7,633 bases of DNA, taken from Nitrospira sp. UBA6909. Lineage in GTDB: Bacteria > Nitrospirota > Nitrospiria > Nitrospirales > Nitrospiraceae. The position numbers were made by a program, and so were the translations under genes. The notes under the pieces are model-generated. The model worked only from the letters and a program-made list of their open reading frames with translations. It was not told the origin of the DNA and did not search any database. This document shows, one piece after another, positions 1 through 4,970 of this stretch (position 1 is its first letter; the number at the start of each line of letters is the position of its first letter). The stretch covers positions 1,509 to 9,141 of the forward strand of contig DKBD01000074.1 of the NCBI GenBank assembly GCA_002451055.1, given 5' to 3'.

Positions 1-182
1 TCGTACTTCATGCCAAGACGATATTGATCTTCAGCGCTTCCGTGCTCGGCCAGAGGCCGGGCATCATCGATGCGTGTGACGAGATCATGGACGTTTACAT
101 AGGGTGCTTTCGGCGGATCAATACATCCTGGCAAAAGGCTCAACGCCGTCATCATTGTGAGAAGTCTCAAGCCAGCCGGCAT
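1..182 (-). CDS. Sel1-repeat-like lipoprotein, N-terminal part (runs off left edge)
   Basis: Read on the minus strand from ATG at 180-182, the frame stays open to the window edge (60 codons). A Shine-Dalgarno GGGAG lies six bases upstream. The first 20 residues form a lipoprotein signal peptide: R6 near the start, a hydrophobic stretch, then a lipobox LPGC with C20 as the lipidated cysteine. Proline at -2 is tolerated but uncommon. The mature part begins IDPPKAPYVNV and reaches AEHGSAEDQYRLGMKY, which fits the start of a Sel1-like repeat (A-x-x-G-x-A-x-x-x-x-L-G-x-x-Y). Sel1-like repeats are helical scaffolds related to TPRs and usually mediate protein contacts; here the protein would be anchored in the envelope. 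It lies downstream of the acetyltransferase gene on the same strand, 83 bases away. The lipoprotein call is fairly firm. The Sel1 call rests on one partial repeat and could be wrong. Confidence 0.72.
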   Translation of the reverse strand, partial: MPAGLRLLTMMTALSLLPGCIDPPKAPYVNVHDLVTRIDDARPLAEHGSAEDQYRLGMKY

Positions 183-265
183 GATTCGCTCCCTTCGTTC
201 TCGACAGAATGCTGTTGATCCTTCATGCGCAGAAACAGACATAGAAGGTCTACTTTAGCACAGTA

Positions 266-736
266 TCAGGTGTTCTTTTGCCCCGATTGATATTTGGCGA
301 AACAGATCAGATCCATGTGGTCGTAGTGATCGGGGAGGATCGTTTCGGCCTTGTAACCGAGGCAGAGGAAAAACTGTATGTTCCGGGGTGTCCGGAGCAT
401 GGTGCACGCATAAAGTTTATGGGCATCGGCCGCTATGCGTTCAACTTCCCGCATCAATTGTTTCCCCACACCTTGCCCCTGGTGGGTTGGACTCACGGAC
501 AGGAGCCGAATGACACAGACACCCCCCACGGTCCAGAAACGGACTGATCCGACGATTACCCCATTCGATTCAGCCACGAAGATATGTTTTTCTTTGGCAT
601 CTTCTTTGAGACTCTCCATCGTCTCCGCCGTCCAGCCGCTGACCTTGTACACATTGTTGTATTCTCCGAACGCCGCCTGCTGAACGTGCAACAAGCTAGC
701 AAAATCATCTTCGGTGGCAGGTCGGACTTGAATCAT
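266..736 (-). CDS. GNAT-family N-acetyltransferase
   Basis: This is a 156-residue protein of normal single-domain GNAT length. The start chosen is ATG at 734-736 (MIQVRPATEDD), the typical beta-1 opening of the fold; GGAG sits nine bases upstream. A start at 814 would add 26 residues that do not fit the family. The acetyl-CoA pyrophosphate-binding motif A is RLLSVSPTHQGQGVGKQLM, with Q86-G-Q-G-V-G91 as the Q/R-x-x-G-x-G/A loop after beta-4. Motif B is seen near NIQFFLCLGYKA (119-130), the usual FY-x-x-LGF region. These enzymes transfer acetyl from acetyl-CoA to an amine on a small molecule, peptide or protein; the substrate cannot be read from the sequence. No signal peptide or membrane segment is visible, so it should be cytosolic. 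It is flanked by a small membrane protein gene upstream and a lipoprotein gene downstream on the same strand, without evidence of a shared function. Confidence 0.9.
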   Translation of the reverse strand: MIQVRPATEDDFASLLHVQQAAFGEYNNVYKVSGWTAETMESLKEDAKEKHIFVAESNGVIVGSVRFWTVGGVCVIRLLSVSPTHQGQGVGKQLMREVERIAADAHKLYACTMLRTPRNIQFFLCLGYKAETILPDHYDHMDLICFAKYQSGQKNT

Positions 737-842
737 GACTAGATGCTCCAGAGGTTGATGGACTGGCGGTATCGAAAATATCAGAGCGAGCCATCGAGGC
801 TCCATCCGGAACACTCGGCAGGCAATCCTTTCTGCTGCCGGC

Positions 843-1034
843 TCAAAAAATGGTGCCCAGTTCAGATGAGTGGGAGCCCGGCTTGTCGAGAAACGTCAAC
901 AGGGCGATCAGTCCAATACCCGAGACCAACCAGATCCAGCCCGCCATCCATTTCCTCTGACAAAATGAAAAGAGGCTCATCAGGAGTACCACTCCGCCCA
1001 CAAGCCCTGCGATGCCCGTGCCGAATGCGCTCAT
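843..1034 (-). CDS. Small two-helix membrane protein, function unknown
   Basis: This is a 63-residue protein starting at ATG 1032-1034, with a strong GAGGAG Shine-Dalgarno four bases upstream, which argues it is real. Two hydrophobic helices are seen: residues about 5-24 (rich in G, V and L) and about 31-49 (GWIWLVSGIGLIALLTF). A short basic turn (CQRKW) separates them and a hydrophilic tail of about 14 residues follows. The positive charges in the turn suggest that both ends face out and the loop faces the cytoplasm. It matches no family I recognise. Such small inner-membrane proteins often regulate or stabilise larger membrane complexes, but no partner is indicated here. The gene is followed after about 100 bases by the GNAT gene on the same strand. 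Confidence 0.7.
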   Translation of the reverse strand: MSAFGTGIAGLVGGVVLLMSLFSFCQRKWMAGWIWLVSGIGLIALLTFLDKPGSHSSELGTIF

Positions 1035-1109
1035 CGTTCTCCTCTTGTGTGCTCAGGGACCTGACCAGATTAGCATGTGTCCGAGTAAGGTAGCGAAACC
1101 GGCTGGCAC

Positions 1110-1129
1110 TCACGAGACTCGTGTCGTGA
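1110..1129. promoter_or_regulatory. Nested inverted repeats upstream of the small membrane protein gene
   Basis: CACGAG-A-CTCGTG (1111-1123) is an inverted repeat with 6-base arms. It overlaps a second one, TCACGA (1110-1115) with TCGTGA (1124-1129). The sites lie about 75-95 bases before the start codon of the membrane protein gene. They could be an operator or an RNA hairpin in its leader; no regulator can be named. Confidence 0.25.
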
Positions 1130-1157
1130 CGGCCGTTCAGCCGATTAACATGAAGAG

Positions 1158-1163
1158 ATTGTA
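1158..1163 (-). promoter_or_regulatory. Possible -10 element for the small membrane protein gene
   Basis: The minus strand reads TACAAT here, five of six bases of the sigma-70 -10 consensus, about 125 bases before the start codon at 1034. No convincing -35 hexamer is found 16-18 bases upstream, so this is weak. Confidence 0.2.
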
Positions 1164-1225
1164 CACCTTTACGCACAGAGGAAACACTCTCAGCGTGGGT
1201 GTGGAAAGAGGGAAGACGGATTCGG

Positions 1226-1465
1226 TCATTTCGGCGGGATGATGGGCGAGCGGCGCTGTCTGATTGTTTGTCGTTTTTGTCGATCCTCCTCGATCAATTT
1301 CAAAGCATCCGATCGTGATCGAAGTTTTTCCATATGCAGGTCTTGCTCACGGAGCTGTTGACGGAGCGCCTGCACAACGTCGTTGTTCTCCGCATGGAAG
1401 AAGTGTAGCACGGCATGACCAGACGGGTGAGGCACCGGAATAACTGTGGAGGCGCAGAGCCTCAT
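1226..1465 (-). CDS. Small basic coiled-coil hypothetical protein
   Basis: This is an open frame of 79 residues on the minus strand. Residues about 25-70 (HAENNDVVQALRQQLREQD and onward) are charged, heptad-like and helix-forming, with leucines at regular spacing, so a coiled coil is likely. The C-terminus is basic and proline-rich (RQRRSPIIPPK). The start is uncertain: ATG at 1463-1465 has no good Shine-Dalgarno site. The only internal methionine is M45, within the helix, and starting there would remove most of the coiled coil. The frame upstream of 1465 stays open to a stop at 1532-1534 without another ATG. I do not recognise a family. The N-terminal 20 residues (CASTVIPVPHPSGHAVLHFF) look less ordered and may not be translated. 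It is divergent from the response-regulator gene at 1912. Confidence 0.45.
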   Translation of the reverse strand: MRLCASTVIPVPHPSGHAVLHFFHAENNDVVQALRQQLREQDLHMEKLRSRSDALKLIEEDRQKRQTIRQRRSPIIPPK

Positions 1466-1575
1466 TGTGGCGGGCTCATTGTCTGTTGAAACAAGAAATT
1501 TAGTGGCGCTATTGAGACTAAAGAGTATAGCTTAGGCATAGGCATTAGGACGGTGTGCCGTCGAGTGGTTCATGC

Positions 1576-1589
1576 TCATGAATTCATGA
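1576..1589. promoter_or_regulatory. Perfect 14-bp palindrome, candidate operator
   Basis: TCATGAATTCATGA is self-complementary over all 14 bases. Further TTCATG copies occur at 1569-1574 and 1637-1642, the latter extended to TTCATGAG. Repeated half-sites near a palindrome in a divergent intergenic region suggest cooperative binding by a dimeric regulator, but no known regulator motif is matched. Confidence 0.3.
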
Positions 1590-1638
1590 CTGCCAGACAA
1601 CAACAGCCTGAGGAACGGTGAGTAGGGGTGCATGGTTC

Positions 1639-1764
1639 ATGAGGTTAATTGATGGCGGGCCTCGAATTGGTGCCGACGATAGCGGCGTGGGCTTCCTGGA
1701 GGGGATCGATCTAGAACGGCTGGAGATATTCAGATTGCAGTTGATCCACGGATCGACCCCGTAA
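1639..1764 (+). pseudogene. Doubtful 41-codon frame, possibly a decayed gene
   Basis: ATG at 1639 opens a 41-residue frame with protein-like composition (DSGVGFLEGIDLERLEIF), with AGGGG about ten bases upstream. After its stop, another frame reads DRPRNWVDGFRVNEMRAL (from 1751). The original frame then resumes as SEWVYVLISYCMTGGAFNND and runs nearly to the regulator gene. This could be a small gene, a frameshifted remnant or chance; no family is recognised. Confidence 0.15.
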
Positions 1765-1851
1765 CTGGGTGGACGGGTTTCGTGTGAATGAAATGCGGGC
1801 GCTTCGGAATGGGTGTACGTGCTGATCTCCTACTGCATGACGGGAGGGGCG

Positions 1852-1872
1852 TTCAATAACGATCGAATTGAA
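1852..1872. promoter_or_regulatory. Inverted repeat TTCAAT-N9-ATTGAA before the response-regulator gene
   Basis: Six-base perfect arms separated by nine bases are centred about 50 bases before the GTG start at 1912. The position suits an operator overlapping the promoter, for example for autoregulation. It does not match the FNR consensus TTGAT-N4-ATCAA, so the binding protein is unknown. Confidence 0.35.
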
Positions 1873-1911
1873 GTGTGCAAGGCTGATCTGGGTGCGTAAA
1901 GGGAGGATCGT

Positions 1912-3114
1912 GTGGATAAAGGGCGGGTGCTCATCGTCGAGGATGAAACGTTGATTGCGATGGAGCTGAAAGATCGCCTGGAACGCAATGACTATACGGT
2001 GTGCGGGGTTGTGGCGCGTGGGGAGGAAGCCATTGGGCAGTTCGAACGGTTTAAGCCTGACCTGGCTTTGATGGATGTGCATCTCGCCGGCAAGCTGAAC
2101 GGCATCGAAACGGCGAAGGAATTACAGGCGAAAAAGAATATCCCGGTGATTTATTTGACGGCCTATTCCAATCCCCAGCTGGTTGAACAAGCATCGAAGA
2201 CGAGGCCCTACGGGTATCTCATCAAGCCGTTCGAGGAGCGAGAGCTGCGGGCGACGATCGAGGTGGCTCTCTATAAGCATAGGATGGAGCAATGGGTGCG
2301 GGATAAGGAGCAGGGGCAGGTGAATGCCTTCGACGAAGGCCGCCCACATGATTTGGCGACGGATAAGCGCTGCACGAGGTTGGATGAAGACATGACGAAA
2401 TTCTCTGCAGACGAGTCTCAATGCAGTGCATGCCATCAAGGAGTCGCGTGTACTTTTTCTTCGATTTCGTCTTCCGGTATCAGCACGCAATATCGATCAG
2501 GCGCAGAAGTCATCAGGAAATTCATGCCGAATACCGGCGTGCACGTCGTGTGCAAAGGCATATTAGCAATCTCGGAGATGGTCCCTCCGCCGAAGAAGGT
2601 GATACTCGATCTTGTGTCCGCCGGAGGGATTCTGGGCATCGTCGAGTGCAGTTTAGATCTCCGCCGCTATCATTTCTCCGCGCACGCGCTGACTGATGCG
2701 ATCGTGACGTTTTTCCCTCTGAACGAGGTCCAAAGATTTTGTGCGGATCATGGGGGAGGGGTGAAAATCTTGGCTGAAGTGTGCCGCGCGCTTCGCCAGC
2801 TTGAAAAGAGATATGTCCTGCTCGACACAGCGGAGGTTTCCGATCGGCTGATTGCCACACTTCTGTGGCTCTCCAGGATGGATAAGACTCCGTCGGGTCA
2901 GAATGCGATCATTCCATTCGAGTTGACTAACGCGACGCTCTCGTCCCTGATTGGGGCCAGGCCGGAAACGATCACACGGCTGATGAGTCAGTTACGCGCA
3001 CAAGACCTCATTGGCTACTCCGATGGGCGCATTGTCATTAGCAGCCGAGAGAGTCTCAAAGCACAGTCATCCTTAGATCTCAATCACATTCTCATAGATC
3101 CCATGATGTCCTAA
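1912..3114 (+). CDS. Response regulator: receiver domain fused to FNR-like sensor and HTH
   Basis: This is a 400-residue protein starting at GTG 1912, with GGGAGG five bases upstream. Residues 1-125 form a complete receiver domain: acidic pair E10-D11, phosphoacceptor D55 (LALMDVHL), T83 (YLTAY) and K105-P106 (YLIKPFE). After a charged linker, residues 171-180 give C171-x2-C174-x5-C180, the same spacing as C20, C23 and C29 of E. coli FNR. A beta-roll effector domain of the CRP/FNR superfamily follows (about 195-275; VHVVCKGILAI, ILDLVSAGGILGI), then a dimerisation helix (about 284-303). The winged helix-turn-helix is at about 338-380, where PETITRLMSQL aligns with FNR VETISRLLGRF. The spot of FNR C122 is not a cysteine (AIVTFF); C246 or C214 could be the fourth ligand. 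The cAMP-binding R-x-S/T motif is absent. It should be a cytosolic transcription factor combining phosphorylation with iron-sulfur or redox sensing; the sensing is inferred. No kinase gene is adjacent. Confidence 0.93.
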   Translation: MDKGRVLIVEDETLIAMELKDRLERNDYTVCGVVARGEEAIGQFERFKPDLALMDVHLAGKLNGIETAKELQAKKNIPVIYLTAYSNPQLVEQASKTRPYGYLIKPFEERELRATIEVALYKHRMEQWVRDKEQGQVNAFDEGRPHDLATDKRCTRLDEDMTKFSADESQCSACHQGVACTFSSISSSGISTQYRSGAEVIRKFMPNTGVHVVCKGILAISEMVPPPKKVILDLVSAGGILGIVECSLDLRRYHFSAHALTDAIVTFFPLNEVQRFCADHGGGVKILAEVCRALRQLEKRYVLLDTAEVSDRLIATLLWLSRMDKTPSGQNAIIPFELTNATLSSLIGARPETITRLMSQLRAQDLIGYSDGRIVISSRESLKAQSSLDLNHILIDPMMS

Positions 3115-3136
3115 CGTCTTTTGTTATCCCACACCG

Positions 3137-3154
3137 CCTCGGCTTCTGAGGTTT
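3137..3154 (+). terminator. Weak candidate terminator after the response regulator
   Basis: CCTCGG-CTT-CTGAGG forms a six-pair stem with one G-U pair and a three-base loop, followed by only TTT. It starts 22 bases after the stop codon, a suitable place, but the short T-run makes this a weak call. Confidence 0.25.
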
Positions 3155-3211
3155 CAGAACTCTCTATCCCACCGCGCACCATAAGCGACCCATACAGCAG
3201 AAGACAGGGAT

Positions 3212-3252
3212 CAGCGCCAGGAAGAGGCGCTGGGCTACTCTTCAATGCCCAG
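3212..3252. repeat. Two overlapping, mutually exclusive hairpins
   Basis: CAGCGCC (3212-3218) pairs with GGCGCTG (3226-3232) around a seven-base loop. CTGGGC (3230-3235) pairs with GCCCAG (3247-3252) around an eleven-base loop. The arms share 3230-3232, so only one can form fully at a time. A small AGGA/TCCT pair follows at 3251-3261. Neither hairpin has a T-run, so they do not look like ordinary terminators. Confidence 0.35.
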
Positions 3253-3306
3253 GATTCTCCTACGCCAGTTCCACCATCAGTTCATCCGCGGACGTAGGAC
3301 CCTCAC

Positions 3307-3340
3307 GGCCCCACGGCTTCACAGCTGAAGCCGTGGGGCT
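3307..3340. repeat. Strong 14-15 bp hairpin, IS200/IS605-end-like
   Basis: CCCCACGGCTTCA (3309-3321) pairs perfectly with TGAAGCCGTGGGG (3326-3338) around the loop CAGC. The stem extends by G3308-C3339 and a G-U pair. There is no T-run on either side, so a terminator is less likely. GC-rich hairpins of this CCCCACGGCTTCA type are typical of the subterminal structures of IS200/IS605-family elements, but no tnpA or tnpB is present. It could be a solo end, a palindrome-type miniature element or an RNA hairpin. Confidence 0.4.
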
Positions 3341-3619
3341 CCAGTGTGTTGTTCCATGTTAGTCCCCTGAGACTGAAACTCGGTGACGAAATCCGTCGTC
3401 CTAATATGTGTAAGAACCATGACCTGGGATCAATCAACTATTTTCTCCACTTCAAATTCAGAACACTAGGAAGAGGAGTGGCACGGACGATGTTCCCGAT
3501 CGAATACGGAACAATAACCTGATCGAACGCAAGAATAGATTGCTGTGTTTAGGAAGACACAAAGAAAAGACCGAGACCAACATTTGTGTGCAGCCTCGTC
3601 GAACCGTATCAAATGGAAG

Positions 3620-3633
3620 ATGATCTAGATCAA
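3620..3633. promoter_or_regulatory. FNR-like box ATGAT-CTAG-ATCAA
   Basis: The site matches the FNR consensus TTGAT-N4-ATCAA at nine of ten defined bases and contains the perfect 12-bp palindrome TGATCTAGATCA (3621-3632). It lies about 180 bases upstream of the start site expected from the sigma-54 match at 3776-3791, a distance suitable for an upstream activator site. The receiver-FNR protein encoded at 1912-3114 is a natural candidate binder, but this is inference. Confidence 0.35.
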
Positions 3634-3775
3634 TCACTGATGTGAGGCAGATTTACTCAGTACGCGATGCGGAATAGATTCATGACGACGGACAGGGCGA
3701 TTGAGTCTTTGGGGACGCATAGTTGTGAGCGTGAGTAATGATAAGGACATACATCCTGCTCAGTTCATGGCAACG

Positions 3776-3791
3776 TGGCATTGTTATTGCT
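3776..3791 (+). promoter_or_regulatory. Sigma-54 (-24/-12) promoter candidate for the GTPase-Roadblock operon
   Basis: TGGCATTGTTATTGCT matches TGGCAC-N5-TTGCW except for one base (C to T). It keeps the required GG-N10-GC spacing (GG 3777-3778, GC 3789-3790). Transcription would start near 3802, giving a leader of about 175 bases before the ATG at 3978. The match overlaps a CATTGTT/AACAATG inverted repeat (3779-3785, 3793-3799), which could block or modulate it. Activator sites are expected 80-200 bases upstream. Confidence 0.45.
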
Positions 3792-3812
3792 CAACAATGT
3801 CCTTGATCGTTT

Positions 3813-3832
3813 GAGGGGGTGCTATGCCCCTC
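3813..3832 (+). other. Leader hairpin GAGGGG/CCCCTC
   Basis: GAGGGG (3813-3818) pairs with CCCCTC (3827-3832) around an eight-base loop. It lies just downstream of the predicted sigma-54 start, so it would be near the 5' end of the operon mRNA. It may stabilise the transcript or have a regulatory role. Confidence 0.3.
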
Positions 3833-3977
3833 GGATAACCGGATCGCGACCTCAGTAATACCACCGATGAATTGTCCGATTGCAGTGCGTAGCACACCCA
3901 CGCGATCCAGATCACGTCGCGCAAGCATATCAGCGTAAATGCGATGGAGACAGCCGATTAGCCGAAGAGGAGGGCTC

Positions 3978-4970
3978 ATGGAGCCACTGTACTTGTCCAC
4001 CGAAGGGATGACCGATGCCGAGCAGATGCTGCTCTCCATGATTGTCTCGTTCGCGAGCGATCAACTGACACGAACGTGGACCATACAGCAAGGCGGAACC
4101 GGGGATGTGGTGATGTACGACATCTCCAATCCGCGGGCCCGCCTGGCCTGGGAACGGAGCCGGACCCTGACGCATCCGATTCCGGTGGTGCTGTCAGAAG
4201 ACCCGATTCGCGACGTGCCGTGGGTTTTGCAGAAACCCGTGCGGACCCAACGCCTGATTCCATTCCTGAATGGTCTGTCGGACTGGATGGCGCAGCACGG
4301 CGCGCCCTCCTCGGCCCCCCCGGCGATCGATCGGCCCCCGGAAGATCCCTTCAGTGCTTTGAAACAGCGGCTCGGAGCCGTCGCCTTGACCAGGCTGACT
4401 CAGGAGGGGACGCTTCACGATCTCAAGCTCATCATTTCCGGCAGCGTGGCGGCCGGGAAATCGACTGCTATTCGGACAATCAGCGACATTCCGCCGATCA
4501 ATACCGATGTGCCTGCGACCGACTCCGTCTCGATCCTGAAGGCGAGAACGACGGTGGCGTTGGATTATGGGGAATTGACGATCACCGATGGGAAGAAGTT
4601 GCGGCTCTACGGCACGCCAGGCCAACGGCGTTTTGATTTTATGAGCAAGATCCTGGGGCGGGGAGCCTTGGGGCTCGTCGTATTGATCGACAATCGCGTG
4701 GAAAATCCGCTGGCTGAATTGGATTACTACGCGGCGGTGTTTGCCGATCTGATCAACCAATCGGCGATGGTCGTCGGCGTGACGCATCGCGATCAAGCGC
4801 CGGAACCGAGTCTGGACCGGTATGAACGCCGGCTGGAGACCTTTCACAAGTCGTGGCCGGTGTTCCCTGTCGACCCACGGAAGAAATCCGACGTCGTCGC
4901 AATGCTCGACGCGCTGGTCACGATGCTCGAACATTCAAGGAGGGGGTATGCCGTTACCGGACGAAAGTGA
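3978..4970 (+). CDS. MglA/COG2229-like small GTPase with N-terminal receiver-like domain
   Basis: This is a 330-residue protein. ATG 3978 is chosen because AGAGGAGG (3966-3973) lies four bases upstream; an ATG at 3939 has no such site. Residues about 148-318 form a Ras-like GTPase: P-loop G155-SVAAG-K161-S-T, switch region TTVALDYGEL (191-200), G3 variant YGTPGQRRF (211-219, where GTPG replaces DxxG) and G4 variant GVTHRD (267-272, in place of NKxD). These variants are typical of the predicted GTPases of COG2229, relatives of MglA. Residues 1-105 are not a standard part of that family; their pattern resembles a degenerate receiver (D48 in VVMYDIS, S73 in IPVVLSED, K86-P87 in VLQKPVR) lacking the beta-1 acidic pair. 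A proline-rich linker (109-124) joins the two. MglA-type switches control polarity, motility or other localised processes. The next gene overlaps by 23 bases and encodes a likely regulator, suggesting translational coupling. Confidence 0.9.
   Translation: MEPLYLSTEGMTDAEQMLLSMIVSFASDQLTRTWTIQQGGTGDVVMYDISNPRARLAWERSRTLTHPIPVVLSEDPIRDVPWVLQKPVRTQRLIPFLNGLSDWMAQHGAPSSAPPAIDRPPEDPFSALKQRLGAVALTRLTQEGTLHDLKLIISGSVAAGKSTAIRTISDIPPINTDVPATDSVSILKARTTVALDYGELTITDGKKLRLYGTPGQRRFDFMSKILGRGALGLVVLIDNRVENPLAELDYYAAVFADLINQSAMVVGVTHRDQAPEPSLDRYERRLETFHKSWPVFPVDPRKKSDVVAMLDALVTMLEHSRRGYAVTGRK

Larger units (their letters stand above)
1466..1911. other. Divergent intergenic region with palindromes, no firm gene
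   Basis: These 446 bases separate the leftward coiled-coil gene from the rightward response-regulator gene, so promoters for both are expected here. A minus-strand TATACT at 1524-1529 could be a -10 for the leftward gene, without a clear -35. The region carries TCATG-type palindromes (1569-1643), a near-palindrome TTGATCCACGGATCGA (1741-1756) and TTCAAT-N9-ATTGAA (1852-1872). A short frame at 1639-1764 is listed separately as doubtful. Confidence 0.6.
3115..3977. other. Long structured intergenic region without a convincing gene
   Basis: About 860 bases have frequent stops in all plus-strand frames and no frame with a ribosome-binding site and recognisable protein. It holds a hairpin group at 3212-3261, a very strong hairpin at 3307-3340, a repeat pair ACACAAA/TTTGTGT (3557-3563, 3583-3589), an FNR-like box at 3620-3633, a sigma-54 promoter match at 3776-3791 and a GC hairpin at 3813-3832. 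It probably mixes a mobile-element remnant or structured RNA on the left with the control region of the GTPase operon on the right. Confidence 0.6.

Noticed and set aside
1741..1756. TTGATCCACGGATCGA as an FNR box
   Set aside because: The half-sites are six bases apart instead of four and the right half is ATCGA, so it does not fit the FNR consensus.
1711..2082. Minus-strand frame of 123 codons over the response-regulator start
   Set aside because: Antisense to the receiver domain, with no recognisable domain or ribosome-binding site.
3478..3496. TGGCACGGACGATGTTCC as a second sigma-54 promoter
   Set aside because: The -24 part is good, but the -12 part has GT instead of GC at the required ten-base spacing and lacks TTGC.
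3499..3531. Ten-codon frame after AGAGGAG, considered as a leader peptide
   Set aside because: The spacing from the Shine-Dalgarno-like site to the ATG is long, and no attenuation structure or regulatory codon run is seen.
3791..4039. Minus-strand open frame of 82 codons, with a plausible helix-like middle part (MLARRDLDRVGVLRTAIGQF)
   Set aside because: It overlaps the GTPase start and the sigma-54 match, has no Shine-Dalgarno site at either possible start, and resembles no family; most likely chance.
4194..4934. Long minus-strand open frame (246 codons) opposite the GTPase
   Set aside because: Antisense shadow of a well-supported gene; composition rich in H, R and Q, typical of shadows, and no domain is recognisable.
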